Translations under genes and position numbers: made by a program
In this document: one piece after another, positions 37,297-47,749 of the stretch
How positions within the stretch are numbered: position 1 is the first letter of the stretch
Layout of the letters: the number at the start of each line of letters is the position of its first letter
The notes under the pieces: model-generated
Database searches by the model: none
Told to the model about the DNA's origin: nothing
The model's input: the letters and a program-made list of their open reading frames with translations, nothing else
NCBI GenBank assembly: GCA_000503195.1
Contig: AYSC01000002.1
Span: forward strand, 124,001-188,000
Length of the DNA stretch: 64,000 nt
From: Blastomonas sp. CACIA14H2
GTDB lineage: Bacteria; Pseudomonadota; Alphaproteobacteria; Sphingomonadales; Sphingomonadaceae
Reading direction: 5' to 3'

Positions 37297-39663
37297 TCAG
37301 TTGCGCAGCCGCTCGATCGCCTGGGCCAGCGCAACGTAGAGCTTGCCGGTCTCGGACGAGAGCAGCGTCACCCCCATCACCCCGCCGTCGCGGGTCGACA
37401 GCACCGTGCGCAGCATGCTCTCGAAATCGTGGATATAGCGGTTCACCAGCTCGAAGAATTCGGGATCGTTCTCGTATGCCGAGGCGATGTCCCTGGCTTC
37501 GCCATTGTCGATCAGCCGCACCGCGCGCCGCGTGAACACGCCGCGATCGCCGCGCAGATAGGCCGACCAGGCGGTGTCGCTGACCTCGGCGGAGAGGATC
37601 TTGTCGACATCGATCGCGGTCGAATGCAGCGATTCGGTCAGCAGCGCCAGCCGGCGCGCGAAGTCGTTGTCGGTGCGCTCCTCGGCCTGCTCGCGCGCAT
37701 CGGCGACGCGGCGCTCGAGATGCGTGGCGAGGTCGTCGACGCGGGCAAGCTGGTCCTTGAGGTGCAGGCTCGCCTCGCTGGTCGCGCCGACCGCGCGGTT
37801 GATCGCGCTCTCCAGCTTGCCCACCAGCTCTTCCGCCTTGCCGCGAAGCACCTTTTCGAGCGCCGCGGCGCTGTCCTGGCCCAGCTTGTCGGTCGCGCCC
37901 GCGATCGCGCGGTCCATCGCGCGGCGTGCTTCCTCGGCGGCAGCCTGCGCCTCGCGGTGCACGTCGCGCATCGTCTCGACCAGCTTGATCGCCGATGTCT
38001 GGTTGATCTGGTCGATATCGTCGCGCGCCGAGCGCATCGCCGCGATCAGCGCGCCGATATCCTCCGCCCGCTCGCGCCATCCGGCCTCGCTGCTGCCCGC
38101 AAGCCGTTCGACCTCGGATGCCTGTTCGGCGATGCGCTGCTCGAAATTGCCGAGGATCGAGCCCAGCCGGATCATCTCGTCATCGACCTGCGAGACATGC
38201 GCGCGCAGGCTGGCCACGCCCTGCTCGCTCGCCCCGGTCTTGCGGTCGAGCGCGTCGAGCGCCTCGGGGATCGCCTGCCCCGCCTGGCTTTCGATCGCCT
38301 CGAGCAGCGTGCGGACGCGCTGCGACTTGGCGTCGAAAATCTCGGCATGGCCGCTGCCCGCCGCCAGTTTTTCCGAAAGGCTGGCCACATTGGAATCGAG
38401 CGCGGAAAGGGCGAAGGCGAGCCGCGCCAGCGCTTCGCTGCTGTGCGTGTCCATCGCCTGAAGCCGGCGCTCGGCATCGCCGATCTGCGCATCGGCAGCG
38501 GCAATGATCTGGCGGATCGTGGCTTCGCTCTCGCCCGCCGAGGTCGCAAGCGTGGCCAGCGTGAGGCCGAGATCGTCGGCGGCCGCGCGCATGTCCTGGC
38601 GGCTGCGCGCGGCGCGCTCGGCCATGGACTCGGCCAGCGTGGCGAGCGATCGCTCGAGTTCCGCGACATGCGCGTGCAGCTGTTCGGTCTGGGTTTCTGC
38701 GGTCCGATCGAGATTGCTGCGCGTGTTGGCCAGGCGGCTGGCAACGGTTTCGATCGCGCGATCCATCTGTTCGCTCGCCTCGGCGACATGGCCGGTGAGC
38801 GCGGCACCGCTGGTCTCGACCGACTGGGCCAGACGGAGGACGGCCGCATCCGAGTCCTGCACCAGGGTGCCGATCTGCGCGCTCGCGGCCTGGCCGAACT
38901 CGTTGAGCTTCTGGAACGCGCCGATCATGCTTTCGACCTGGCCCTGCGCCGTCCGCCCGGCATTGCCGATCTGGTTGGTGACGTCCTTGGCCGAGTTGGC
39001 AATCACCGGCAGGTGGTTGCGCAGCTTTTCCATATTGCCGTGCGCCGCCGCGCTGACCTCGCCGATCGCGCGCATGCCGGTATCGCTCGCCTCGATCGTC
39101 GTGCGCAGTTCCTCGGCAAAGCTGCGCAGGCGATCGCTCGACACGCGGCCCAGCGATTCGAGCTCGAGGCTCTGATTGGCCAGGAACTCGCGCGCCAGCG
39201 ACAGTTCGGCATTCACATGCGCGAGCCGGGTCTCGAGCAGGCTGCTCTCCGCCCGCAGCAATCCCGCCAGCTGCGCGAAGCGCCGCGCCTCGCTGCTGCT
39301 GTTGCGCTGCATCACCAGATAGAGTGCGGCGATCATCGCGATCGGCATCGCCCATTGCGCGATCGCCTGCATCGCCAGCACCGGTGTCATCATCGCCAGC
39401 CACATCGGCAGCGAGGCCCAGATGAACGCCGCAGTCCAGGCGAGGCCCAGCGCGATCGCGACCCAGCCCCAGCGGCCGATCACCGGCACGCTCTCCGGCA
39501 GCTCATCGTCGCTCGCCCAGGGCACATGCGAATCGCTCGGCTCCTCAGCAGCGGCGCGCGGAGGCATGGCCGGTGCCGCCATGTCCGGAACCGGCTCCTG
39601 CGCCGCAGGATTCTCGTCGCTGCGGCCATGCCGCAGATCTATGATCTTCTTCCCCTCGCCCAT
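37297..39663 (-). CDS. Large membrane-anchored coiled-coil protein (TipN-like)
   Basis: A 788-residue protein. After a Pro/Ala-rich cytoplasmic start (1-60), two membrane segments (about 64-83 and 90-117) are followed by about 560 residues of nearly continuous Ala/Glu/Arg/Ser-rich coiled coil (HAMP- and chemoreceptor-like heptads, e.g. RAHVSQVDDEMIRLGSILGN). The last 90 residues form a conserved-looking compact end (DTAWSAYLRGDRGVFTRRAVRL and FELVNRYIHDFESMLRTV). This build, two N-terminal membrane segments and a long coiled coil, matches TipN-type polarity organisers of alphaproteobacteria; the assignment is by architecture only. It is divergent from a pseudo-HPt gene, 71 bases away. Confidence 0.75.
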   Translation of the reverse strand: MGEGKKIIDLRHGRSDENPAAQEPVPDMAAPAMPPRAAAEEPSDSHVPWASDDELPESVPVIGRWGWVAIALGLAWTAAFIWASLPMWLAMMTPVLAMQAIAQWAMPIAMIAALYLVMQRNSSSEARRFAQLAGLLRAESSLLETRLAHVNAELSLAREFLANQSLELESLGRVSSDRLRSFAEELRTTIEASDTGMRAIGEVSAAAHGNMEKLRNHLPVIANSAKDVTNQIGNAGRTAQGQVESMIGAFQKLNEFGQAASAQIGTLVQDSDAAVLRLAQSVETSGAALTGHVAEASEQMDRAIETVASRLANTRSNLDRTAETQTEQLHAHVAELERSLATLAESMAERAARSRQDMRAAADDLGLTLATLATSAGESEATIRQIIAAADAQIGDAERRLQAMDTHSSEALARLAFALSALDSNVASLSEKLAAGSGHAEIFDAKSQRVRTLLEAIESQAGQAIPEALDALDRKTGASEQGVASLRAHVSQVDDEMIRLGSILGNFEQRIAEQASEVERLAGSSEAGWRERAEDIGALIAAMRSARDDIDQINQTSAIKLVETMRDVHREAQAAAEEARRAMDRAIAGATDKLGQDSAAALEKVLRGKAEELVGKLESAINRAVGATSEASLHLKDQLARVDDLATHLERRVADAREQAEERTDNDFARRLALLTESLHSTAIDVDKILSAEVSDTAWSAYLRGDRGVFTRRAVRLIDNGEARDIASAYENDPEFFELVNRYIHDFESMLRTVLSTRDGGVMGVTLLSSETGKLYVALAQAIERLRN

Positions 39664-39734
39664 GCCCCTATGCTTAACAGATTTTGCCCGGCCAGAAACC
39701 GAAAGTTAAGGCGAGCGCGCTATAGCTGCGCGCC

Positions 39735-40052
39735 ATGGCTTATGAATCCGGAGCATTGAACGCGGCGCTGGCCGCCGCCGTCGGCAGCGATCCCGATCTC
39801 GTCGCGGAGCTTCGCGGAGCCTTTATCGAGAGCGCCGCGCGCCAGATCGACCTGCTGGGTCGCGCGCGCTGCGATGCGAACTGGCATTTTGCCGCGCTGC
39901 GGCTCAAGAGCCTGGCTGCCAGCTTCAGCGTGCAGGGCATTGTCGATCTCGCCGACCAAGCGCTCGAAGGTGCGCCGGGCGATCCGGTCGTCCTGCGCGA
40001 TCTGGCGAGCGCGATGCGCGACTTCAGCGAAACGCCCTCCGCCGACCTGTAA
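39735..40052 (+). CDS. Degenerate HPt-domain-like protein
   Basis: A 105-residue all-helical protein with the outline of a histidine phosphotransfer domain. The segment WHFAALRLKSLAASFSVQGIVDLADQALEG (about residues 51-80) lines up with the HPt helix AHxLKGSSxxxGA, but the phosphorylated histidine position is arginine (ALRLKS). The nearby H52 is not in the right register. It therefore cannot relay phosphate by the usual route and may act as a binding partner. It begins a same-strand series of four genes with a membrane nucleotidyltransferase-like, a DUF2336-like and a kinase-like protein; no clear ribosome site is seen before the ATG. Confidence 0.65.
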   Translation: MAYESGALNAALAAAVGSDPDLVAELRGAFIESAARQIDLLGRARCDANWHFAALRLKSLAASFSVQGIVDLADQALEGAPGDPVVLRDLASAMRDFSETPSADL

Positions 40053-40149
40053 ACTTGGCGCGTCGCCCGGCGGTCCCGACCGCAGCCGGTTGGCATCCCC
40101 GCCGCCAGCCGATAAGAGAGCGGCTCCCGATGGACTGGAGCCGCATGGC

Positions 40150-41349
40150 GTGCGTACCGCACTGATATCGCTGATCGAAACCGTTCCGGGCAGCACCGCG
40201 TTGCGCGGGGCGCTGCCGCTCGCGCACGGTCGGCTGGCGATGCTGCAGATCGATCTGGCGGTTCAGGCAGGCGCGGGCGAGATCCTGTGCCTGGTGAGCA
40301 CGGTCGACGAACGCACGCGCGAGATCGAGGCCTATGCCGCGCAGCGCAGCCTTGCCTTCCACCTGGTGCGGTCGGTCGCGGATATCAGTGTGCGCCTTGC
40401 CAGCGAGGACGAGCTGCTGGTCATCGCCGATAGCCTGTATGTTGCGCCGTCCGACATGGACCGGCTGGCGCGCGAAACCGGAACGTTCGTCGCCAGTTTC
40501 GCTCCCGGCGATGGCGCGCGCGTGCTCGTCGAGCGGTTCGAGCGGATCGATATCAATCATGTCTGGGCGGGGCTCGCCTGTGTCCGCGCGCGCGATCTGG
40601 TCGAGGCGCGCGATCTGCCCGAGGACTGGAGCATCCAGTCCGCGCTGCTGCGTCTCGCCGTCCAGCGCGGCTACCGGCGCGAGGTCCTGCCCTTTTCGCT
40701 TGCCGAGGCGGGCCGCATCGCGATCGTGCGCGAGCCGGGCGAGGTCGAGATCCTGGCGCTGCAGGAACTTGCGGGGTCATCGGGGGCGCTCGGCGGAAGG
40801 ATCGTCCAGACCGGCGCCATGGCCTCGCTCGCCCGGCGTATCTGGGCCACCGGCTGGAGCCGCCCTGCGTTGCGCCTTGCCGCGATCGGCCTGCCAGTGC
40901 TCGGCATCGGCACGGCGGCGGCGGGATGGGGCATCGCGGCACTCGGCATGCTGGTGGCGGGGCGCGCGGCGGGCCATGCGGCCAACCGGCTGTTCGGGCG
41001 CTTTGTCGGTCGCCTGACCAGGCCGTCCGAGCAGATCGCGCGCGACCTCGCCTTCGCCATCGCCTTCGTCGTCGTGACGGTGCTGAGCGTCGCCGCATCG
41101 GACCGGCTGTCGGGCCTTTTCGCCGCGCTGCTGCTGCCCGGGCTGGCAACGGTGCTGGGGCGCGTGACCGGCCCCCTTTCCCGGCTGTGGCGAAGGCTTG
41201 CCGGATCGCCCAGCCTGGTCGCGGTCGCCGCCCTGGTCGCGCTGCCGCTGGGGCTGCTGATGCCGATGCTGATGCTCTGGAATCTCGCGCTGACGGGGCT
41301 ATTGTTGTGGCAGACGCATCGCGCGCCGCTTGCGGCGGGCCAGCGCTGA
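40150..41349 (+). CDS. Nucleotidyltransferase-like protein with C-terminal membrane domain
   Basis: A 399-residue protein. Residues 1-215 look like a nucleotide-sugar transferase (MobA/NTP-transferase) fold: LAHGRLAMLQIDLAVQAGAGEI, then EDELLVIADSLYVAPSDMDRL, where the acidic ADSLYV strand takes the place of the metal-binding D-x-D. The classic GGxGTR loop is not evident, so activity is uncertain. Residues 230-395 contain about five to six membrane segments. The start is GTG at 40150 with GGAG upstream; there is no suitable ATG. I know of no characterised protein with this combination. It lies between the pseudo-HPt and DUF2336-like genes. Confidence 0.65.
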   Translation: MRTALISLIETVPGSTALRGALPLAHGRLAMLQIDLAVQAGAGEILCLVSTVDERTREIEAYAAQRSLAFHLVRSVADISVRLASEDELLVIADSLYVAPSDMDRLARETGTFVASFAPGDGARVLVERFERIDINHVWAGLACVRARDLVEARDLPEDWSIQSALLRLAVQRGYRREVLPFSLAEAGRIAIVREPGEVEILALQELAGSSGALGGRIVQTGAMASLARRIWATGWSRPALRLAAIGLPVLGIGTAAAGWGIAALGMLVAGRAAGHAANRLFGRFVGRLTRPSEQIARDLAFAIAFVVVTVLSVAASDRLSGLFAALLLPGLATVLGRVTGPLSRLWRRLAGSPSLVAVAALVALPLGLLMPMLMLWNLALTGLLLWQTHRAPLAAGQR

Positions 41350-41421
41350 GCCCATATTCGCGGGAGGGCGCTGGTCCTTTCAACTAACAGCATTTTAACC
41401 AGCCATTGGTAGGGCAAGGCG

Positions 41422-42411
41422 ATGAGTACCGACACGGCCCCTGCACGCCCGGCCTTACGGGACGTTGGCGCGCTGCTGCGCCAGGCCGACGCTCAGGCTC
41501 GGCAGGCCATGGCGGTACCGGCGCTGGTGCGCCAGCATCTGCTGCCCGATCAGGCCCAGCGCCTGCGCGAGGACGACATCAGCCTGACGGGCGGTTTTGT
41601 CGAATCGCTGGCGGCACGCCTGGCCGAGGCGCTCACCGGATCGGCAGAGCGGGGTGCGGACCTGGCGCGCCATGCGGTTATTGCGCATGCACCCACCACT
41701 CGCCTGCTGTTCGCGCGCGCGACCGAGGCGCGGTTGTGCCGCAACACGCCGCTGGTCGGGCTTGCGACCGCGGAACTGCCGGCGCGCGTGGAAGCGCGAG
41801 TCGGCGATGCGCAGGACGAATTGGCCGAGACCGCGATGGCGCTGATCATAGCGCAGAGCCGGTTTCTCAGCCGCGCGCAGGGTTTCGCGATCGATCCCGA
41901 CGAACTGCCGCCCGAGACGCTGCATGGCCTCGTGCGCGCGTGCCTAGCCTTTCTTCAGGAGCGGGCCGCTGGCGACCCGCTGCAACTGAACCGGGCTGGC
42001 GAGGCCTTTCTGCAGGGCTTTGACGAGCGCCGGGGACGCCCGCACCGGCTCATGCGGTTCTGCCATCTATTCGAACTGCCCCGCAGCGGCGATGCCTGGT
42101 CGCTCGCCGACAATGGCCCGAGCCTGATCTTCGCCATGCTCGAGCGGGCGAGCGGGCTTTCGGCCGAACTGCTGTTCGACATGCTGCGCGATCCCGATCT
42201 GGCGCGACTATCGGTGGTGCTGCGCGCATCCGGGCTGGAGGGTGATATCGCTGCACCGCTGCTTCAGGGACTGGCTGCGCTGGCATCGTTGCCCCCCGAC
42301 ACGCTGCCGCCGGCGGCGGATCTGCGCGCGCTGGCCCAAGAAGATGCTGCGCGGCTGGTCGCCGGATGGCGCAACCTCGATCCGCTGGCACATTCGGGAG
42401 CCGTGTGGTGA
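41422..42411 (+). CDS. DUF2336-like helical protein
   Basis: A 329-residue, all-helical, soluble protein built of short Ala/Leu/Arg repeats. The C-terminal pattern FAMLERASGLSAELLFDMLRDPDLARLSVVLRASGL (about residues 231-266) resembles the DUF2336 family, which is found beside sensor and regulator proteins in alphaproteobacteria. No enzyme motif is visible. Its stop overlaps the GTG start of the kinase-like gene (GTGA), which implies coupled production of the two proteins. Confidence 0.6.
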   Translation: MSTDTAPARPALRDVGALLRQADAQARQAMAVPALVRQHLLPDQAQRLREDDISLTGGFVESLAARLAEALTGSAERGADLARHAVIAHAPTTRLLFARATEARLCRNTPLVGLATAELPARVEARVGDAQDELAETAMALIIAQSRFLSRAQGFAIDPDELPPETLHGLVRACLAFLQERAAGDPLQLNRAGEAFLQGFDERRGRPHRLMRFCHLFELPRSGDAWSLADNGPSLIFAMLERASGLSAELLFDMLRDPDLARLSVVLRASGLEGDIAAPLLQGLAALASLPPDTLPPAADLRALAQEDAARLVAGWRNLDPLAHSGAVW

Positions 42412-43784
42412 ACGCCGAGGCGAATTCCGCAGTGCCTGCGTCGGCCCGCCCGATCGCCGATCCGGGAAGTGCCGTCCGGCTCGACCGCGATGGGCGTTTG
42501 CTGCACGCCGATGCGCGGATCAGCGAATTACACCACGCCCTCGGCGGCGAGGATGGCGGGGTGCTGGCCCTTCCCAGGCTGCTCGACCTTGCCCGGCATG
42601 CGCTGCGCCTCGGCATGCGGCTGTCGCGCCCGGTAACCGTGTTCGGCCCCGACGTGGCGATCGACCTCTGGTGCGATTGCACGCCCGACGCGAAAGGTGT
42701 CGATCTGTTGCTCAGCCAGTGGCGCGAACAGCCGCTGCCCGAAGCCGCGGGCGCTGCACCCCTGCCCGCCTCCGCCCCTGCCGCTGAGAATTATGTCCAT
42801 CTTCGCGTCGATCCGCTCGGCCGCATCCTGCATGTTCGCAGCCCGCTTGCGCTGCCCGCCGACTGGCAGGCCGAGCGCGTGACGCTGAAGCCTGTCGGCG
42901 CGCTGATCGCGACCGAGGATGGCGCACCGCTCGTGCTGGCGGATTGTCATAACGGCGTGCGCGTGAGACTGGTCGGCGACGGCCGCTGCTGGACGCTGCA
43001 CAGATCGCGCGACGATGCCGGCGCCGGGTGGAGCCTGCAATTGGCCGAAGCGCCCGAACCGCCGCAGCCCGAAGCGGTCGCCGCCCCGCCGCCGCTGTTC
43101 GACGGCGAGCGGCTGGCACATATGTTCGGCAGCCAGATCGGCCCGGCGCTCCGCCAGCCAATCGGGCGGATCATCGCCAATGCCGAGACGATCGGTGGGC
43201 GGCTCGAAGGTCCGCTGCGCGCCGACTATGCCAGCTATGCCGGCGATATCGCGTCCGCCGGACGGCATCTGCTCGCGCTGATCGACGATCTCGCCGATCT
43301 CGAGGCGATCGAGGCGAGCGGCTTCAGCGCCGCGCGCGAACCGGTCGATCTGGCCGATCTCGGCCGCCGCGCTGCGGGCCTGCTCGCGCTCAAGGCCGCC
43401 GACCGCTCGATCCGCATCGACCGGCCCGCGGAAGACGACAGCCTGCCGGCGATCGGCGAATTCCGCCGCGTGCTGCAGGTGCTGCTCAACCTGCTCGGCA
43501 ATGCGATCAACTATGCGCCCGATGGTTCGATGATCTGGCTCAGGCTCGACGACGGCCCTGATTGGGCGAGCGTCACCGTCGCCGATCAGGGGCCCGGTCT
43601 GTCCGACGAGGAGCAGCAGCGGCTGTTCAACAAATGGGAGCGCCTGGGCCGCAGCGGCGATGGCGGCAGCGGTCTCGGCCTGTATATTTCGCGGCGGCTC
43701 GCCCTGGCGATGCAAGGCGACCTGACAGTGGAAAGCGCGCCCGGCCAGGGGGCGCGCTTCACTCTGGTGCTGCCGAAACTCTAG
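42408..43784 (+). CDS. Histidine-kinase-like protein lacking the phospho-acceptor His
   Basis: A 458-residue soluble protein. An N-terminal part (about 25-215, perhaps PAS-like) precedes a dimerisation helix pair and an ATPase domain. The ATPase domain is intact: N-box NLLGNAINYAP (about 361-371), G1 DQGPGLSDEE (near 392-401) and G2 GDGGSGLGLYISRRLA (near 418-433). In the dimerisation helix, GPALRQPIGRIIANAE (about 246-261) aligns with SHEIRTPLNAIIGFSE, so the phosphorylated His is replaced by Pro. This recalls DivL, a kinase-like cell-cycle regulator that also lacks His. The GTG start at 42408 overlaps the previous stop; there is no response regulator gene nearby. Confidence 0.8.
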   Translation: MNAEANSAVPASARPIADPGSAVRLDRDGRLLHADARISELHHALGGEDGGVLALPRLLDLARHALRLGMRLSRPVTVFGPDVAIDLWCDCTPDAKGVDLLLSQWREQPLPEAAGAAPLPASAPAAENYVHLRVDPLGRILHVRSPLALPADWQAERVTLKPVGALIATEDGAPLVLADCHNGVRVRLVGDGRCWTLHRSRDDAGAGWSLQLAEAPEPPQPEAVAAPPPLFDGERLAHMFGSQIGPALRQPIGRIIANAETIGGRLEGPLRADYASYAGDIASAGRHLLALIDDLADLEAIEASGFSAAREPVDLADLGRRAAGLLALKAADRSIRIDRPAEDDSLPAIGEFRRVLQVLLNLLGNAINYAPDGSMIWLRLDDGPDWASVTVADQGPGLSDEEQQRLFNKWERLGRSGDGGSGLGLYISRRLALAMQGDLTVESAPGQGARFTLVLPKL

Positions 43785-43821
43785 CCGGATACCCGAACGC
43801 CGGGCGCGGCGCAGGGCATAG

Positions 43822-44274
43822 TTATTTCGGCATGACGGGTGCCTGGGCGCAGCGCTTGCGATCGCCAGCGTTGCAAGCCGCGACATCGGCTTCCCATTGC
43901 GTATAGATGGCGTCGTAAAGCTTCTTCACTTCGGCATATTCGGATTCGGCGCGAGCCCGCGAATCCACCGTATTTTCATACAGTTTCATCTGGTTCTCGT
44001 AGCTGCTGCGCCGCGCTTCGTAATTGGCGAGGTTGGCGGCATTCTGCGCGAGCTGCGCACTCGATGCCTGAACTTGCGCGGTGTTCGCCGCTTCGCGCTC
44101 CGCCTGCTCCTCGGGCGTGCTGGGGTTGCGGGTCACAGGCGACGGTTCCATCGATCCGGTATCGGGCTCGGTGGTCGCCGGCGCGCTGGCCTGCTGCGCG
44201 ATAGCGGGAATGGCAAGCACCGAGGCGGTCAGGGCGATGGCCAGCGAAGCGCGGCCGAACGGGCGAAATTTCAT
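43822..44274 (-). CDS. Periplasmic helical protein of unknown function
   Basis: A 150-residue protein with a Sec signal peptide (about 1-26, ending AIAQQA). A disordered Pro/Thr/Ser stretch (27-55) is followed by a coiled coil (about 56-125, AEREAANTAQVQASSAQLAQNAANLANYEARR) and a short end with two cysteines (DVAACNAGDRKRCAQAP), which may form a disulfide. GAGGGAAC precedes the ATG. It is convergent with the kinase-like gene and divergent from uvrA. The family is not recognised; similar small secreted coiled-coil proteins occur in sphingomonads. Confidence 0.75.
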   Translation of the reverse strand: MKFRPFGRASLAIALTASVLAIPAIAQQASAPATTEPDTGSMEPSPVTRNPSTPEEQAEREAANTAQVQASSAQLAQNAANLANYEARRSSYENQMKLYENTVDSRARAESEYAEVKKLYDAIYTQWEADVAACNAGDRKRCAQAPVMPK

Positions 44275-44444
44275 GATCGTGTTCCCTCAAGTCAAAGTTG
44301 ATCTCGATTAACACGGCTACGATCATCGCTCAAAGCGGTTCCATTCATCGCATGCGCAGCCCTTGCAGCGCGAGGGACGCGGCCCCATGTTCCCCCCGCG
44401 ACTCCGCTATCGCGCCGCAGCGTGATTTCTCCCGCTTGCCAGCG

Positions 44445-44459
44445 GAACATCAATAGAAC
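44445..44459 (+). promoter_or_regulatory. LexA (SOS) box before uvrA
   Basis: GAAC (44445-44448), seven bases, GAAC (44456-44459): the direct-repeat operator GTTC-N7-GTTC of alphaproteobacterial LexA read on the other strand. It ends 12 bases before the uvrA ATG, so uvrA should be SOS-induced. Confidence 0.88.
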
Positions 44460-44471
44460 ATAAGGCCGTTC

Positions 44472-47405
<2,934 letters not shown>

Positions 47406-47749
47406 TTCGCTATAGCGCCGCCACCGGCGCGGCAGCAGTCCGACGCTTCCGCTGGATCCGGCGGTATCAGGCGCAATGCGTCCTCACCCGACTCGGACCA
47501 TGCTCGTTCAGCGCGAGCTTTGGGTATCGACGCCTTGCGCGAGGATGCCATCGCGCCATAACATGGATCAATCGCGCCAGATAACCGTTCGACCTGCGGC
47601 AGGTTAACCTATATCATGGAAAACTGCGTTCGGGGGCGAGCTTCCCGATAGAAAAAACCAATCGCTCCGATGAGCCGCTTTCGAATGGGTTTATCGGCGG
47701 GGTCGCCTATTTCGTGCGCTGGCGACCTTGGACTAACGGGCAGGCAAAA
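47406..47749 (+). other. 344-bp non-coding leader before the secretion operon
   Basis: No gene is seen here. After uvrA there is a short hairpin GCGCCG/CGGCGC (47415-47430) without a T-run. Further on, TTCGAC (47588-47593) and TATATC (47610-47615), spaced by 16 bases, are a possible promoter. The palindrome CCTGCGGCAGG and GTTAAC lie between them and could be an operator. About 135 bases of untranslated leader would then precede the ABC gene, longer than for most genes in this window. Confidence 0.4.

Noticed and set aside
47415..47430. Hairpin after uvrA as a terminator
   Set aside because: Only six base pairs and no T-run follows.
47670..47748. ATG-led small frame in the leader of the secretion operon
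   Set aside because: Out of frame with the ABC gene, no ribosome site and no recognisable sequence.
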